Shown piece after piece: positions 1 to 6,040 of a DNA stretch of 6,040 nt. The stretch covers positions 1 through 6,040 of the forward strand of contig PWMA01000058.1 in the NCBI GenBank assembly GCA_003558335.1, in the 5' to 3' direction. This stretch comes from Candidatus Methanofastidiosia archaeon (GTDB lineage: Archaea; Methanobacteriota_B; Thermococci; Methanofastidiosales; Methanofastidiosaceae). The notes beneath the pieces were generated by a model. That model did not search any database and was not told the DNA's origin. It saw nothing but the letters and a program-made list of their open reading frames with translations. The number at the start of each line of letters is the position of its first letter. Position 1 is the first letter of the stretch. Made by a program: the position numbers and the translations under genes.

Positions 1-982
1 ATCGAGTATCCTTGATGGGTTTATCTAGCTTTATTTTAAATGTCTTTCCTTTCTTTTCCCTAAATATTATTCCCTTTGATTCAAGGTCCATCACAATCCT
101 TGTTACCTTTGGTCTAGAAAAGTTAGTTGCATCTGGAAGTTTTTCTTGTCTGTCCTCCCCGTTTTTAAGAGCTTGGACAAGCTTTCTCTCATCTTCAGTT
201 AAGACAAATACTGGAACAGATTCATCTTTTTTAAATCTAAAAACTAGGAATAGTGATAGAGTTCCAATAAATAATCCAGCTATCAATGAAAAGATGTCTA
301 CTCTAAAATTAAAACCCTCTCCACCGATATCCTCAATATCTGTAATATCGATATCCTTTCCAAACCGCTCTACCGAAATTCCATTTTCAGTAAGGCTGTT
401 TGAAATGTTTTCCGAGATCATAGGGCCCACAAGATAGACTTTCCTCGAATTTATCTTTTCTAGAGCATCTTTTGTGGAATGCGGGAGATCGTTTTCATTT
501 GTAATTAGGATAGGAATTCCTCTTTTCATCGCAAATGTTGAAGCAATGAGATAAGACTCCTCAACTGCCCCATTTATTATAACAGCTTCCCTTGAAGATT
601 TCCATAAATCTATTGAAATCCTAGCAGCTGTTCCTGCCCTATCCCAATCCCATATCCTTGTAATTTCATAACCGATACTTGATATCTCAAGCTCTATCTC
701 TTCAGATATGGCTTCGGTAGTTCCACCTATTATAAGAACTCTTCTTGCCCCTGCGTTGTAAAATCCCAACAATTCTCGCTTTGAGGACGGAGATAAGTCT
801 TTAGGATCTGTTAAGAGGATAGGGATCTTTTCTTTTTGAGAATAGGCTTGGGCAACTGTATAGTCAATTAAAATATCCCCTCTAACAACTATGACGTCAA
901 AATTTGAAGCCTCGACAATAGTGGGCGATATAAGAGAAACAAAGATAAGAAAAAAAACAGTAAAACATACTAGTTTGTGCAT
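1..982 (-). CDS. Membrane-anchored regulator: CWB2-like ectodomain, one TM helix, cytoplasmic winged HTH (3' end cut by left edge)
   Basis: The frame is open from the ATG at 982 to the left edge (327 residues seen, no stop). Seen: a signal peptide or N-terminal anchor at residues 1-24 (MHKL, then a hydrophobic run); two repeats resembling cell wall-binding repeat 2 (PF04122) at about 28-107 and 108-208, with the hallmarks PILLT, VLIIGG, TRIWDWDRAGTAARIS, then PILIT and VYLVGP; an acidic linker; one transmembrane helix at about 228-249, followed by FRFKK; and a winged helix-turn-helix at about 258-320 (LTEDERKLVQAL, then a recognition helix near SRPKVTRIVMDLESKG, then a basic wing). The positive residues after the helix put the CWB2 part outside and the wHTH in the cytoplasm. 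In bacteria CWB2 binds cell-wall polymers. Inferred role: a transmembrane one-component transcription regulator sensing an envelope ligand. The start lies 15 bp after the hydrolase stop with no Shine-Dalgarno, so it is probably co-transcribed with guaA. Domain calls are from motifs by eye; the C-terminus is unseen. Confidence 0.8.
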   Translation of the reverse strand, partial: MHKLVCFTVFFLIFVSLISPTIVEASNFDVIVVRGDILIDYTVAQAYSQKEKIPILLTDPKDLSPSSKRELLGFYNAGARRVLIIGGTTEAISEEIELEISSIGYEITRIWDWDRAGTAARISIDLWKSSREAVIINGAVEESYLIASTFAMKRGIPILITNENDLPHSTKDALEKINSRKVYLVGPMISENISNSLTENGISVERFGKDIDITDIEDIGGEGFNFRVDIFSLIAGLFIGTLSLFLVFRFKKDESVPVFVLTEDERKLVQALKNGEDRQEKLPDATNFSRPKVTRIVMDLESKGIIFREKKGKTFKIKLDKPIKDTR

Positions 983-997
983 AAAGGATAACTAATG

Positions 998-1909
998 TTA
1001 TTGCTTAAAAGATTTCTGTTGAGCCTTCCAGTATAAAACTCCATCTTTAATCCCAAACCTAGCTTTTCCGTTGTTGTAGAGGTAATGAAGAAATGCTTTA
1101 GTTGTAATTGTTACATAGATATACTTTGTAATGTCGTACTTAATTGAAAGTCTTTTTGAAATTTCTTTTTTTATCTGATCCTCACTTTTTCCCTTTTTTA
1201 TTATATCTAAGATCATACCCTCTATAGAATCAAGTTTAGCTATATTTTCTTTAAGCGAAGTTTCAAAGTTCTTTTTGTCCCTAATGGGAAGTCCATGTGC
1301 AGGCAGGCAGTAGTCTATATCATAAGAAGAAAGAACCTCTAAATCTTTAAACTGTGCCTCAATATCAGTAAAAAATGGCATTTTAAACATACTTAGAGAT
1401 GAGGTTGAATATAGGCAATCGCCAGAAAAAAGAACGCCTTTGTAAAGCACCCCTATACCAAGAGGCGAGTGTCCTGAAAGAGAGATAATGTTAAGAGTCT
1501 CTCCATCTATCTTTACATCTCCTTTGTCTATTTGATGATCAACTTTTATGCCCTTAAAGTCTAGGGGTGTATCAGATATTTTTAACGGAGATGTTGAAGA
1601 AAAATACGAGTAGAATTCTATATATGGATTTTCTATAAACGCCTTTTCAAGAGATGAAGAGTAAACCTTTATTTCTGGAAAAACTTCTTTTATTTCGAGG
1701 AGTCCATAAAAATGATCCCAGTGGCCGTGAGTTATTATGGCCGAAGTTGGGCAAAGGTTTTCTTCATCTAACACTTTTAAGATTTCTTCAGAATCCTCAT
1801 TACTTCCGCCGGCATCTATTAGGATGCAGGATTTACCACTGGCTATAACTCCTATGTTTGTATCAACAGATATGTATTTTATGTTGTCCTTTATTTCAAG
1901 GAATACCAT
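998..1909 (-). CDS. Metallo-beta-lactamase-fold hydrolase (glyoxalase II/LACTB2-like) with C-terminal winged-helix-like domain
   Basis: A 303-residue cytoplasmic protein with no signal peptide. The MBL metal-binding set is complete: IDAGG at about 32-36, the THGHWDH motif with HGHWDH at 61-66, a third-strand His at 147 in SGHSP, Asp164 in FSGDCLY, and His205 in LPAHG. These residues normally hold two Zn or Fe ions for hydrolysis of thioesters, lactams, phosphodiesters or similar bonds. The C-terminal 70 or so residues (from about 228) form a helical region ending in a wing-like VLYWK strand, as in the winged helix that follows many LACTB2/glyoxalase II-like proteins; there it usually shapes the active site rather than binding DNA. 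The substrate cannot be read from the sequence. I chose the ATG at 1909; the frame also opens at a TTG at 1918, right after the guaA stop, but that adds only three residues. No Shine-Dalgarno is visible, and the gene lies 9 bp after guaA, so translational coupling is likely. Confidence 0.87.
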   Translation of the reverse strand: MVFLEIKDNIKYISVDTNIGVIASGKSCILIDAGGSNEDSEEILKVLDEENLCPTSAIITHGHWDHFYGLLEIKEVFPEIKVYSSSLEKAFIENPYIEFYSYFSSTSPLKISDTPLDFKGIKVDHQIDKGDVKIDGETLNIISLSGHSPLGIGVLYKGVLFSGDCLYSTSSLSMFKMPFFTDIEAQFKDLEVLSSYDIDYCLPAHGLPIRDKKNFETSLKENIAKLDSIEGMILDIIKKGKSEDQIKKEISKRLSIKYDITKYIYVTITTKAFLHYLYNNGKARFGIKDGVLYWKAQQKSFKQ

Positions 1910-1918
1910 AAAAATCAA

Positions 1919-3466
1919 CTAACAAGGCTCTATTGTTTGAGGAGGTTTGTGGCTTATAAAGTATGCAACTGAAACTACTTCAGGAATCTCATTTGTTATT
2001 CTAGTTGATATGTTCTCTAATACGTCCCATGAAAGCTTCTTAAAGTTTGCAGTCATTGCGTCCTGAGACTCTACTATTCTAAGACCAACTATTCTACCAA
2101 ACTTTCTCTGATCCCCTACAACACCCACTACTTTGTCTTCTAGTGTAATTGCAAATGCCTGCCAAATGTTTTCAACTGAGGCTTTTTCAAGCTCTTCATC
2201 AACTATTGCAGAAGCGTCTCTACAAATTCTTATGTTTTCCTCTGTTACAGGTCCAGTAATCCTAACAGCAAGCCCAGGTCCTGGGAAGGGGTATTGGCCA
2301 ATGATCTTTTTTGGAAGGCCAAGCTTTCTACCTACCTCTCTAACTTCATCCTTGTATAGCTCTCTTAAGGGCTCAATAATCTCCTTAAATGAAATTGTTT
2401 CAGGCAATCCCCCAACATTGTGGTGAGATTTTATAGTTTCTGCGTGCTGAGATCTTCCACTTTCAATTATATCTGGATATATTGTTCCCTGAACTAGAAA
2501 CTCTGCCTCTATCTTTTTGGATTCCTCTTCAAATATTCTAATAAACTCTTCACCTATGATCATCCTTTTTTTCTCTGGATCAGTGATGCCTTCTAACTTT
2601 TTAAAAAATCTTTTTTTTGCATCAATTTTTTTAAAATTTATGTCATGCCCTGCAAATGCTTGGGAGACTATCTCCGCTTCGCCTTTTCTAAGAAGTCCAT
2701 GGTCTACAAAGACTGCGTAAAGTCTGTTTCCTATAGCCTTTTCTGTAATTGCGGCTGCAACTGTTGAATCAATGCCGCCGCTAAGTGCTATAATTGCTCT
2801 TCCATCTTTAACTATGCTGTTGATTTTTTTTACATTTTCATCGATAAAATCAGACAGATCCCATGTGCCGGAGCATTTGCAAACATTGTATACAAAGTTT
2901 GACAGTATCTTTTTGCCATTTTTTGTGTGAACTACTTCAGGATGCCACTGCAATCCATATATCTTTTTTGAAGCGTTTCTAAAGGCTGCAATAGGGGAAG
3001 TATCACTCTTTGATGTAACAACAAAATTTTGAGGAATCTCATAAACCTGATCTCCATGACTCATCCAAACTGTTTCTGTCTTTTTCAATCCATCAAAGAT
3101 CCCTTCAGATTCTAGTATGTCAACTGTTGCAGTGCCATACTCCTTTTTTTTCTCATCTTGTACCTTGCCCCCTAGCTTTAAAGCAATAAGCTGGTGACCG
3201 TAACATATCCCTAAAATAGGTATCCCTTCTTTGATGATGTAATCAAATGCCTCACTATTTAGATGTGGGGCGTTATTTTCATAAACGCTTCTTGGCCCAC
3301 CTGACAATATTATTCCTTTTGGTGAAACCTTCTCAATATCAGATACAGATACATCAGGAAATACTATTTGGGAGTAGACCTTAAGCTCCCTAATCCTTCT
3401 AGCTATTAGGTGAGTATACTGACTTCCAAAATCAACAACAAGAATTACCTCATCCTCTACACTCAT
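1919..3466 (-). CDS. guaA: GMP synthase (glutamine-hydrolysing), fused single-chain form
   Basis: Converts XMP, ATP and glutamine to GMP, the last step of de novo guanine nucleotide synthesis, in the cytosol. 515 residues, the usual length for fused GuaA. Seen: an N-terminal class I glutamine amidotransferase (about 7-198) starting ILVVDFGSQYTHLIARR, with nucleophile Cys88 in GICYGHQL and His175/Glu177 in QWHPEV; a PP-loop ATP pyrophosphatase with SGGIDST at 229-235, VQGTIYPDIIESG and HHNVGGLP; and a C-terminal dimerisation/XMP-binding domain with PFPGPGLAVRI, DAMTANF and KPPQTIE. All catalytic residues are present. The chain ends IEPC where bacterial enzymes usually end IEWE. The frame also opens at a TTG at 3484, but the ATG at 3466 fits the family N-terminus and lies about 25 bp from a TATA box, so the longer start would fall upstream of the predicted transcript. 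Many euryarchaea split this enzyme into two genes; this one is fused. Confidence 0.96.
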   Translation of the reverse strand: MSVEDEVILVVDFGSQYTHLIARRIRELKVYSQIVFPDVSVSDIEKVSPKGIILSGGPRSVYENNAPHLNSEAFDYIIKEGIPILGICYGHQLIALKLGGKVQDEKKKEYGTATVDILESEGIFDGLKKTETVWMSHGDQVYEIPQNFVVTSKSDTSPIAAFRNASKKIYGLQWHPEVVHTKNGKKILSNFVYNVCKCSGTWDLSDFIDENVKKINSIVKDGRAIIALSGGIDSTVAAAITEKAIGNRLYAVFVDHGLLRKGEAEIVSQAFAGHDINFKKIDAKKRFFKKLEGITDPEKKRMIIGEEFIRIFEEESKKIEAEFLVQGTIYPDIIESGRSQHAETIKSHHNVGGLPETISFKEIIEPLRELYKDEVREVGRKLGLPKKIIGQYPFPGPGLAVRITGPVTEENIRICRDASAIVDEELEKASVENIWQAFAITLEDKVVGVVGDQRKFGRIVGLRIVESQDAMTANFKKLSWDVLENISTRITNEIPEVVSVAYFISHKPPQTIEPC

Positions 3467-3487
3467 AATGAAAAAAGTATACAATAG

Positions 3488-3495
3488 GATATAAA
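3488..3495 (-). promoter_or_regulatory. Archaeal TATA box of guaA (probably leaderless transcript)
   Basis: Read on the minus strand, TTTATATC follows a short AA-containing BRE-like stretch (GTTAAT). Its centre is about 25 bp upstream of the guaA ATG at 3466. Archaeal transcription usually starts some 22-27 bp downstream of the TATA centre, so the predicted start is at or next to the ATG. No Shine-Dalgarno sits before this ATG, which agrees with leaderless translation. It probably drives guaA, the hydrolase gene and the membrane regulator gene. Confidence 0.6.
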
Positions 3496-3505
3496 ATTAA
3501 CTAAT

Positions 3506-3517
3506 AAAAAGAATAAA
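3506..3517 (-). terminator. Possible U-rich terminator after the protease gene
   Basis: On the minus strand, TTTATTCTTTTT lies about 20 bp after the protease stop and just before the guaA promoter. Archaeal RNA polymerase can terminate at U-rich tracts without a hairpin. The whole spacer is AT-rich, so the tract may be chance; read-through into guaA is possible. Confidence 0.3.
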
Positions 3518-3536
3518 TATGTAAAATAATTAATCT

Positions 3537-4940
3537 TTAGTTGTTTTCTCTGTTTTTCTGTAGAATTTCTAGTATTTTTGCCATGGGTAAGTTTTCTGAA
3601 GGGAAAGAATAGTATATGGCGCGTTCGACATTTATCATGCCTGCCCCTTGATCAAACCTTCCAACATTTGATAGTGGAGTTGCAGTTCTCATAAGGGCTT
3701 GTTTTACTTGATCCGGTCTCCAGTTAGGATTTCTTTGAAGAATAAGGGCACATGCTCCAGAAACGTGAGGAGCTGCCATTGAGGTTCCGCTTATTGCAGC
3801 ATATGCGTCATCTGCACCGATAAAAGAAGACAAAATATAATCTCCAGGTGCTACCACATCAGGCTTAAATCCAGAAGCTCCTCCACCTCTACTGGAATCT
3901 TCCCAAATATAAGGTGAATCTATTGGCGTAAAAGTCCAAGTATTAACGTCAAATGTTCTATCTACTGCGCTACCTACTGTTATAACTTTTCTTGATCTTG
4001 CTGGCGCTCCAATTGTATCCATATCAGGACCACTATTTCCTGCTGCATTTACCCAAACTATGCCAGCATCAACAACTGATCCTGCGGCACTGCTAGCAGG
4101 ATCTGTTCCATCCAATGGCCAACCGTTAGCTATCATATCATCTTTATCCCAGCCAGCACTCATATTTACAACTCTTATATTATAGGTGTTTTTATTGACA
4201 ATGATCCACTCACAAGCCTCTAAAAAAACTGAAAGATCTCCAGGCACTGCCTTTAGAATAACTAGATAAGATTCAGGTGCGATTCCTGTGGTGTTCGATG
4301 AAGTTGCTTGTATATTCACACCATAGTTTGCCCAATCTAGAGTTGTCATATAAGTCCCAGCTATAGTTCCGGCAACATGTGTTCCATGTCCATTTGTATC
4401 AGTTGCGTCTTCGTTTCCATCTATAAAGTTATATTGGTATAGTATCTTTCCTTCAGGGAACTCTAAGTGAGTATCCCTTATCCCTGAGTCAATTACTGCC
4501 ACCGTGACACCTCCTCTTTTTATCCCTCTGCGATATAATGAAGAAGCTCTAATTGTGTCAGCTCCAAGGTAGCCATTGATAACAGAGTTTTCACCTTCTG
4601 AGTACGTAATTGATTCGAATAGCTTTAATCCTGGGGCATTAATCCAGATGCTTTTTACATCCTCGCTTAAACTTATCGTCTTTATCTCATCGCTGCTCAA
4701 TAAGGCATTTACTGAGTTTAACTTAGGAAACTCTTTTAGTATTTTATCCTCTGAAATTAATTCTATAAATGTTTCATTGAGCTCATAAAACTCAATGATC
4801 ACATCAATGTTTGGTAGGCCTGTAAGAACTTTTTCCGTTACAGCTCTATCCATTTTTTCATAATTGGCATCTTCACCCAAAACAGGCGATACTGACATTA
4901 AAATAATTATTACTAAAATAATTCCAGATATCTTCTTCAT
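3537..4940 (-). CDS. Secreted subtilisin-family serine protease (peptidase S8)
   Basis: A 467-residue exported endopeptidase. Seen: a signal peptide at residues 1-22 (MKK, then a hydrophobic core ending near VLG); a propeptide region of the inhibitor-I9 type at about 35-105, with the pattern strand (NIDVIIEFY), helix, and VNALLSSDEI, which would fold the enzyme and block it until cleaved; and a catalytic domain from about 125 to 445. The catalytic set is complete: Asp151 in AVIDSG, His185 in NGHGTHVAGT, oxyanion Asn302 in NAAGNSGP and nucleophile Ser387 in SGTSMAAPHVSG. The chain ends about 25 residues after the catalytic domain with no membrane helix, P-domain or sorting signal, so the mature enzyme should be soluble outside the cell. 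Likely use: breakdown of external protein for peptides, or processing of envelope proteins. It has its own TATA box and a GAGG ribosome site six bases before the ATG, so it is probably a separate transcript. Confidence 0.94.
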   Translation of the reverse strand: MKKISGIILVIIILMSVSPVLGEDANYEKMDRAVTEKVLTGLPNIDVIIEFYELNETFIELISEDKILKEFPKLNSVNALLSSDEIKTISLSEDVKSIWINAPGLKLFESITYSEGENSVINGYLGADTIRASSLYRRGIKRGGVTVAVIDSGIRDTHLEFPEGKILYQYNFIDGNEDATDTNGHGTHVAGTIAGTYMTTLDWANYGVNIQATSSNTTGIAPESYLVILKAVPGDLSVFLEACEWIIVNKNTYNIRVVNMSAGWDKDDMIANGWPLDGTDPASSAAGSVVDAGIVWVNAAGNSGPDMDTIGAPARSRKVITVGSAVDRTFDVNTWTFTPIDSPYIWEDSSRGGGASGFKPDVVAPGDYILSSFIGADDAYAAISGTSMAAPHVSGACALILQRNPNWRPDQVKQALMRTATPLSNVGRFDQGAGMINVERAIYYSFPSENLPMAKILEILQKNRENN

Positions 4941-4946
4941 ATGAAT

Positions 4947-4950
4947 CCTC
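4947..4950 (-). promoter_or_regulatory. Shine-Dalgarno site (GAGG) of the protease gene
   Basis: The minus strand reads GAGAGGATTCAT directly before the ATG at 4940. GAGG is complementary to the 16S rRNA 3' end and lies six bases from the start. It supports this start codon and implies a leadered mRNA, unlike guaA. Confidence 0.55.
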
Positions 4951-4987
4951 TCATAGTTTTTAGAATATTTAAGAAAAAACTTTTTAG

Positions 4988-4995
4988 TATATAAA
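4988..4995 (-). promoter_or_regulatory. Archaeal TATA box of the protease gene
   Basis: The minus strand reads AGTAAAATTTATATAC: a purine-rich BRE-like stretch followed by TTTATATA, close to the archaeal consensus. The predicted start of transcription is about 25 bp downstream, near 4966, giving a leader of about 26 bases that contains the GAGG ribosome site. This is the best-looking promoter in the window. Confidence 0.65.
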
Positions 4996-5066
4996 TTTTA
5001 CTATTAATATATAATAATTAAGAAATAATTAATATTAATCGGTATTTAATATTTAATATTAGAAAT

Positions 5067-5495
5067 TTATTCTATATTCTTATTTAACTCTTTTAACCTA
5101 TTAAGCATAGTCAATAATAGCCCACTTTCAATGACATCGGCAAAAAATCCCTCGTTGTGGTTATCATGTCTAACAATCATAGTGAAAAGCCTTCTCAAAG
5201 TTAAAAGATCTGCATCTTCCAAAAGCTCATAGTATGTAGAAAGGTCATCAGAGTCTGAGGTAGAATCAAGCCAATTAAAGTTTGTGACAAATCCTTGCTC
5301 ATGAAGCTCTCTATAAAACTCCATGAACTTTGAAGAATATTTAACATATAGGTAATCGACTAATCTTCCCTCCTCTCTTTTGGGTTTTATAACATCGAAA
5401 AACTTTTGGCTTGTATCTTCAAAGTAAGGAAGATAGTTTAAAATAACTTCAATATTTTTCTTTTTTAGAGGAACAGATTCGTTTACAATCTTCAT
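5067..5495 (-). CDS. DUF6508-like protein of unknown function
   Basis: A 142-residue soluble protein with no signal peptide, membrane helix or cysteine. It is largely helical and acidic. Seen: YLPYFED near residue 22; a middle segment with FYRELHEQGFVTNFNWLD, like the short-helix plus Gly-Phe-Val and Asp-Trp pattern I associate with DUF6508; and a C-terminal half with ADLLTLRRLFTMIVRHDNHN, then EGFF and GLLLTMLNRLKEL, resembling the family's signature of a His/Arg-rich turn, a Gly-Phe/His and a closing helix that ends in R-L-K. The length fits that family. The function is unknown, and the family assignment is from memory of its pattern. It follows the metal transporter by 51 bp and is preceded by a good Shine-Dalgarno (AAAGGTG, five bases from the ATG). 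It may be co-transcribed with the transporter or be an independent unit; the context gives no clear role. Confidence 0.75.
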   Translation of the reverse strand: MKIVNESVPLKKKNIEVILNYLPYFEDTSQKFFDVIKPKREEGRLVDYLYVKYSSKFMEFYRELHEQGFVTNFNWLDSTSDSDDLSTYYELLEDADLLTLRRLFTMIVRHDNHNEGFFADVIESGLLLTMLNRLKELNKNIE

Positions 5496-5500
5496 AGTAG

Positions 5501-5507
5501 CACCTTT
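5501..5507 (-). promoter_or_regulatory. Shine-Dalgarno site (AAAGGTG) of the DUF6508-like gene
   Basis: AAAGGTG on the minus strand, five bases before the ATG at 5495. GGTG pairs with the CACC in the 16S rRNA tail. It is the clearest ribosome site in the window and fixes the start of this small gene. Confidence 0.6.
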
Positions 5508-5521
5508 GTATTTAATAGTTT

Positions 5522-5539
5522 TAAGATTTATTAATCTTA
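5522..5539. repeat. Small inverted repeat (7-bp arms, 4-base loop) between transporter and DUF6508-like genes
   Basis: TAAGATT and AATCTTA flank the four-base loop TATT. It begins 7 bp after the transporter stop and ends about 27 bp before the next start. It could be a regulator-binding site or an RNA hairpin at the end of the transporter message. No U-tract follows on the minus strand, so it is not a classic hairpin terminator. Confidence 0.4.
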
Positions 5540-5546
5540 TTCAAAA

Positions 5547-6040
5547 TTATAACATTATCAAACTAACTGCCATAACAAGCATGCCCAATATTACACCACT
5601 TATCACGGTATGGCTTTGTCCATAGAGGTGTGCAGTTGGGAGAAGCTCATCAATAGAAATATATACCATGATCCCTGCTACAAAAGCTAAAAGGTATGAG
5701 AGAACTACACTTGATAAAAAGGGCATCAGTATAAGGTAGCCTACAATTGCTCCAATTGGCTCTGCCATCCCTGATAGAAACGAATAGGTAAAGGCCTTTT
5801 TTTTGCTGTTTGTTGCATAAAATATAGGGACAGAGACAGAAATACCTTCAGGGATGTTATGAAGGGCTATTGCAATCGCTATTGCAATGCCAAGGTTTGG
5901 ATCGACAAGTGCAACCCCAAAAGTAACAAGACCTTCTGGAAAGTTGTGAATCGCAATTGCAAGTGCTGTAAAACGGCCCGTCCTCATTAGATCTTTTTTT
6001 GGTTTTGTATCAGTTTTTTCTGAAAGCCCTAAAAAAGAAT
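5547..6040 (-). CDS. ZIP-family (ZupT-like) divalent metal transporter, C-terminal part (start beyond right edge)
   Basis: Imports Zn2+ and often Fe2+ or Mn2+ across the cytoplasmic membrane. The frame stays open to the right edge (163 residues seen); the ATG at 5987 is an internal Met, because the codons upstream continue in frame (LGLSEK, then a lysine-rich stretch ending KKDL) and match the loop before helix 4. Seen: helix 4 with HNFPEG (5931-5948) and helix 5 with HNIPEG (5844-5861), whose His, Asn and Glu residues line the metal site; then SGMAEPIGA, a further hydrophobic helix, GIMVYISIDELLP and a final helix ending at VSLIML. ZupT proteins are about 260 residues, so some 100 N-terminal residues with the first three helices lie outside the window. 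The visible loop between helices 3 and 4 is short and lacks the His-rich metal-sensing segment of eukaryotic ZIPs. No control site is visible because the promoter is off the edge. Confidence 0.92.
   Translation of the reverse strand, partial: SFLGLSEKTDTKPKKDLMRTGRFTALAIAIHNFPEGLVTFGVALVDPNLGIAIAIAIALHNIPEGISVSVPIFYATNSKKKAFTYSFLSGMAEPIGAIVGYLILMPFLSSVVLSYLLAFVAGIMVYISIDELLPTAHLYGQSHTVISGVILGMLVMAVSLIML

Larger units (their letters stand above)
4941..5066. other. Very AT-rich spacer between the DUF6508-like and protease genes
   Basis: This 126-bp spacer is almost all A and T upstream of the protease leader. It holds a perfect 12-bp palindrome, ATTAATATTAAT (5028-5039), and a near-tandem TTTAATA repeat (about 5045-5060). 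It must contain the end of the upstream transcript and the protease promoter. I see no ORF or RNA gene in it. The palindromes could be regulator sites, but in DNA this AT-rich they are also likely by chance. Confidence 0.5.

Noticed and set aside
12..437. Plus-strand open frame of 141 codons
   Set aside because: It lies wholly opposite the CWB2/wHTH gene, whose minus-strand frame has clear domains. The plus product is Ser/Phe/Ile-rich with no motif, as expected for an antisense shadow.
1910..1918. TTG start for the hydrolase directly abutting the guaA stop
   Set aside because: The ATG three codons later is the stronger start codon, and the added residues carry no conserved feature; still possible.
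1654..1922. Two plus-strand open frames opposite the hydrolase gene
   Set aside because: Short, overlapping each other, no ribosome site, and antisense to the conserved HGHWDH region.
2596..2640. Runs of A and T in guaA that could act as a slippery frameshift site
   Set aside because: The guaA frame runs through intact with the expected family sequence (KKIDAKKRFFKKLEG); the runs are explained by Lys and Phe codons in AT-rich DNA.
2133..2720. Plus-strand open frames opposite guaA
   Set aside because: Antisense to the highly conserved ATP-pyrophosphatase and C-terminal domains; the products are low-complexity Ser/Phe-rich.
4576..4788. Plus-strand open frame opposite the protease propeptide region
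   Set aside because: No ribosome site or recognisable domain; the minus-strand frame is a complete S8 protease.
5003..5060. AT palindromes and TTTAATA repeats as a possible replication origin or CRISPR-like array
   Set aside because: Too short, with no regular spacers, no origin-recognition-box-like G-rich motif and no orc1/cdc6 gene nearby; base composition alone explains them.

Overview
The window reads like chromosomal DNA from an AT-rich archaeon. The evidence is AT-rich DNA (roughly two-thirds A+T by eye), AGA/AGG and ATA codon use, TATA boxes with BRE-like purine tracts, one promoter placed so that its transcript would be leaderless, and a membrane-tethered winged-helix protein of a kind common in archaea. 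A euryarchaeal lineage, possibly a methanogen relative, is a guess; nothing here fixes the taxon. All six genes lie on the minus strand, so they are transcribed from right to left.

From the right edge, in transcription order: (1) the 3' part of a ZIP/ZupT-type divalent metal transporter, whose start lies outside the window; (2) after a 51-bp gap with a small inverted repeat and a good Shine-Dalgarno site, a 142-residue protein resembling the uncharacterised DUF6508 family; (3) after a 126-bp, extremely AT-rich spacer with a strong archaeal TATA box, a secreted subtilisin-family (S8) protease with a complete catalytic set; (4) after a 70-bp spacer with its own promoter, guaA, the single-chain GMP synthase; (5) a few bases downstream, a metallo-beta-lactamase-fold hydrolase; (6) 15 bp further, a protein with a signal peptide, two cell-wall-binding-repeat-2-like units, one membrane helix and a cytoplasmic winged helix-turn-helix, cut by the left edge.

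guaA, the hydrolase gene and the membrane regulator gene are so tightly packed that they probably form one operon driven by the promoter just upstream of guaA. The first three genes look like separate functions (metal uptake, unknown, extracellular proteolysis). No RNA gene, CRISPR array, insertion sequence or phage element is visible. The most unusual item is the left-edge gene: a bacterial S-layer-type CWB2 fold outside the membrane joined to a DNA-binding domain inside, which suggests a one-component transmembrane regulator.
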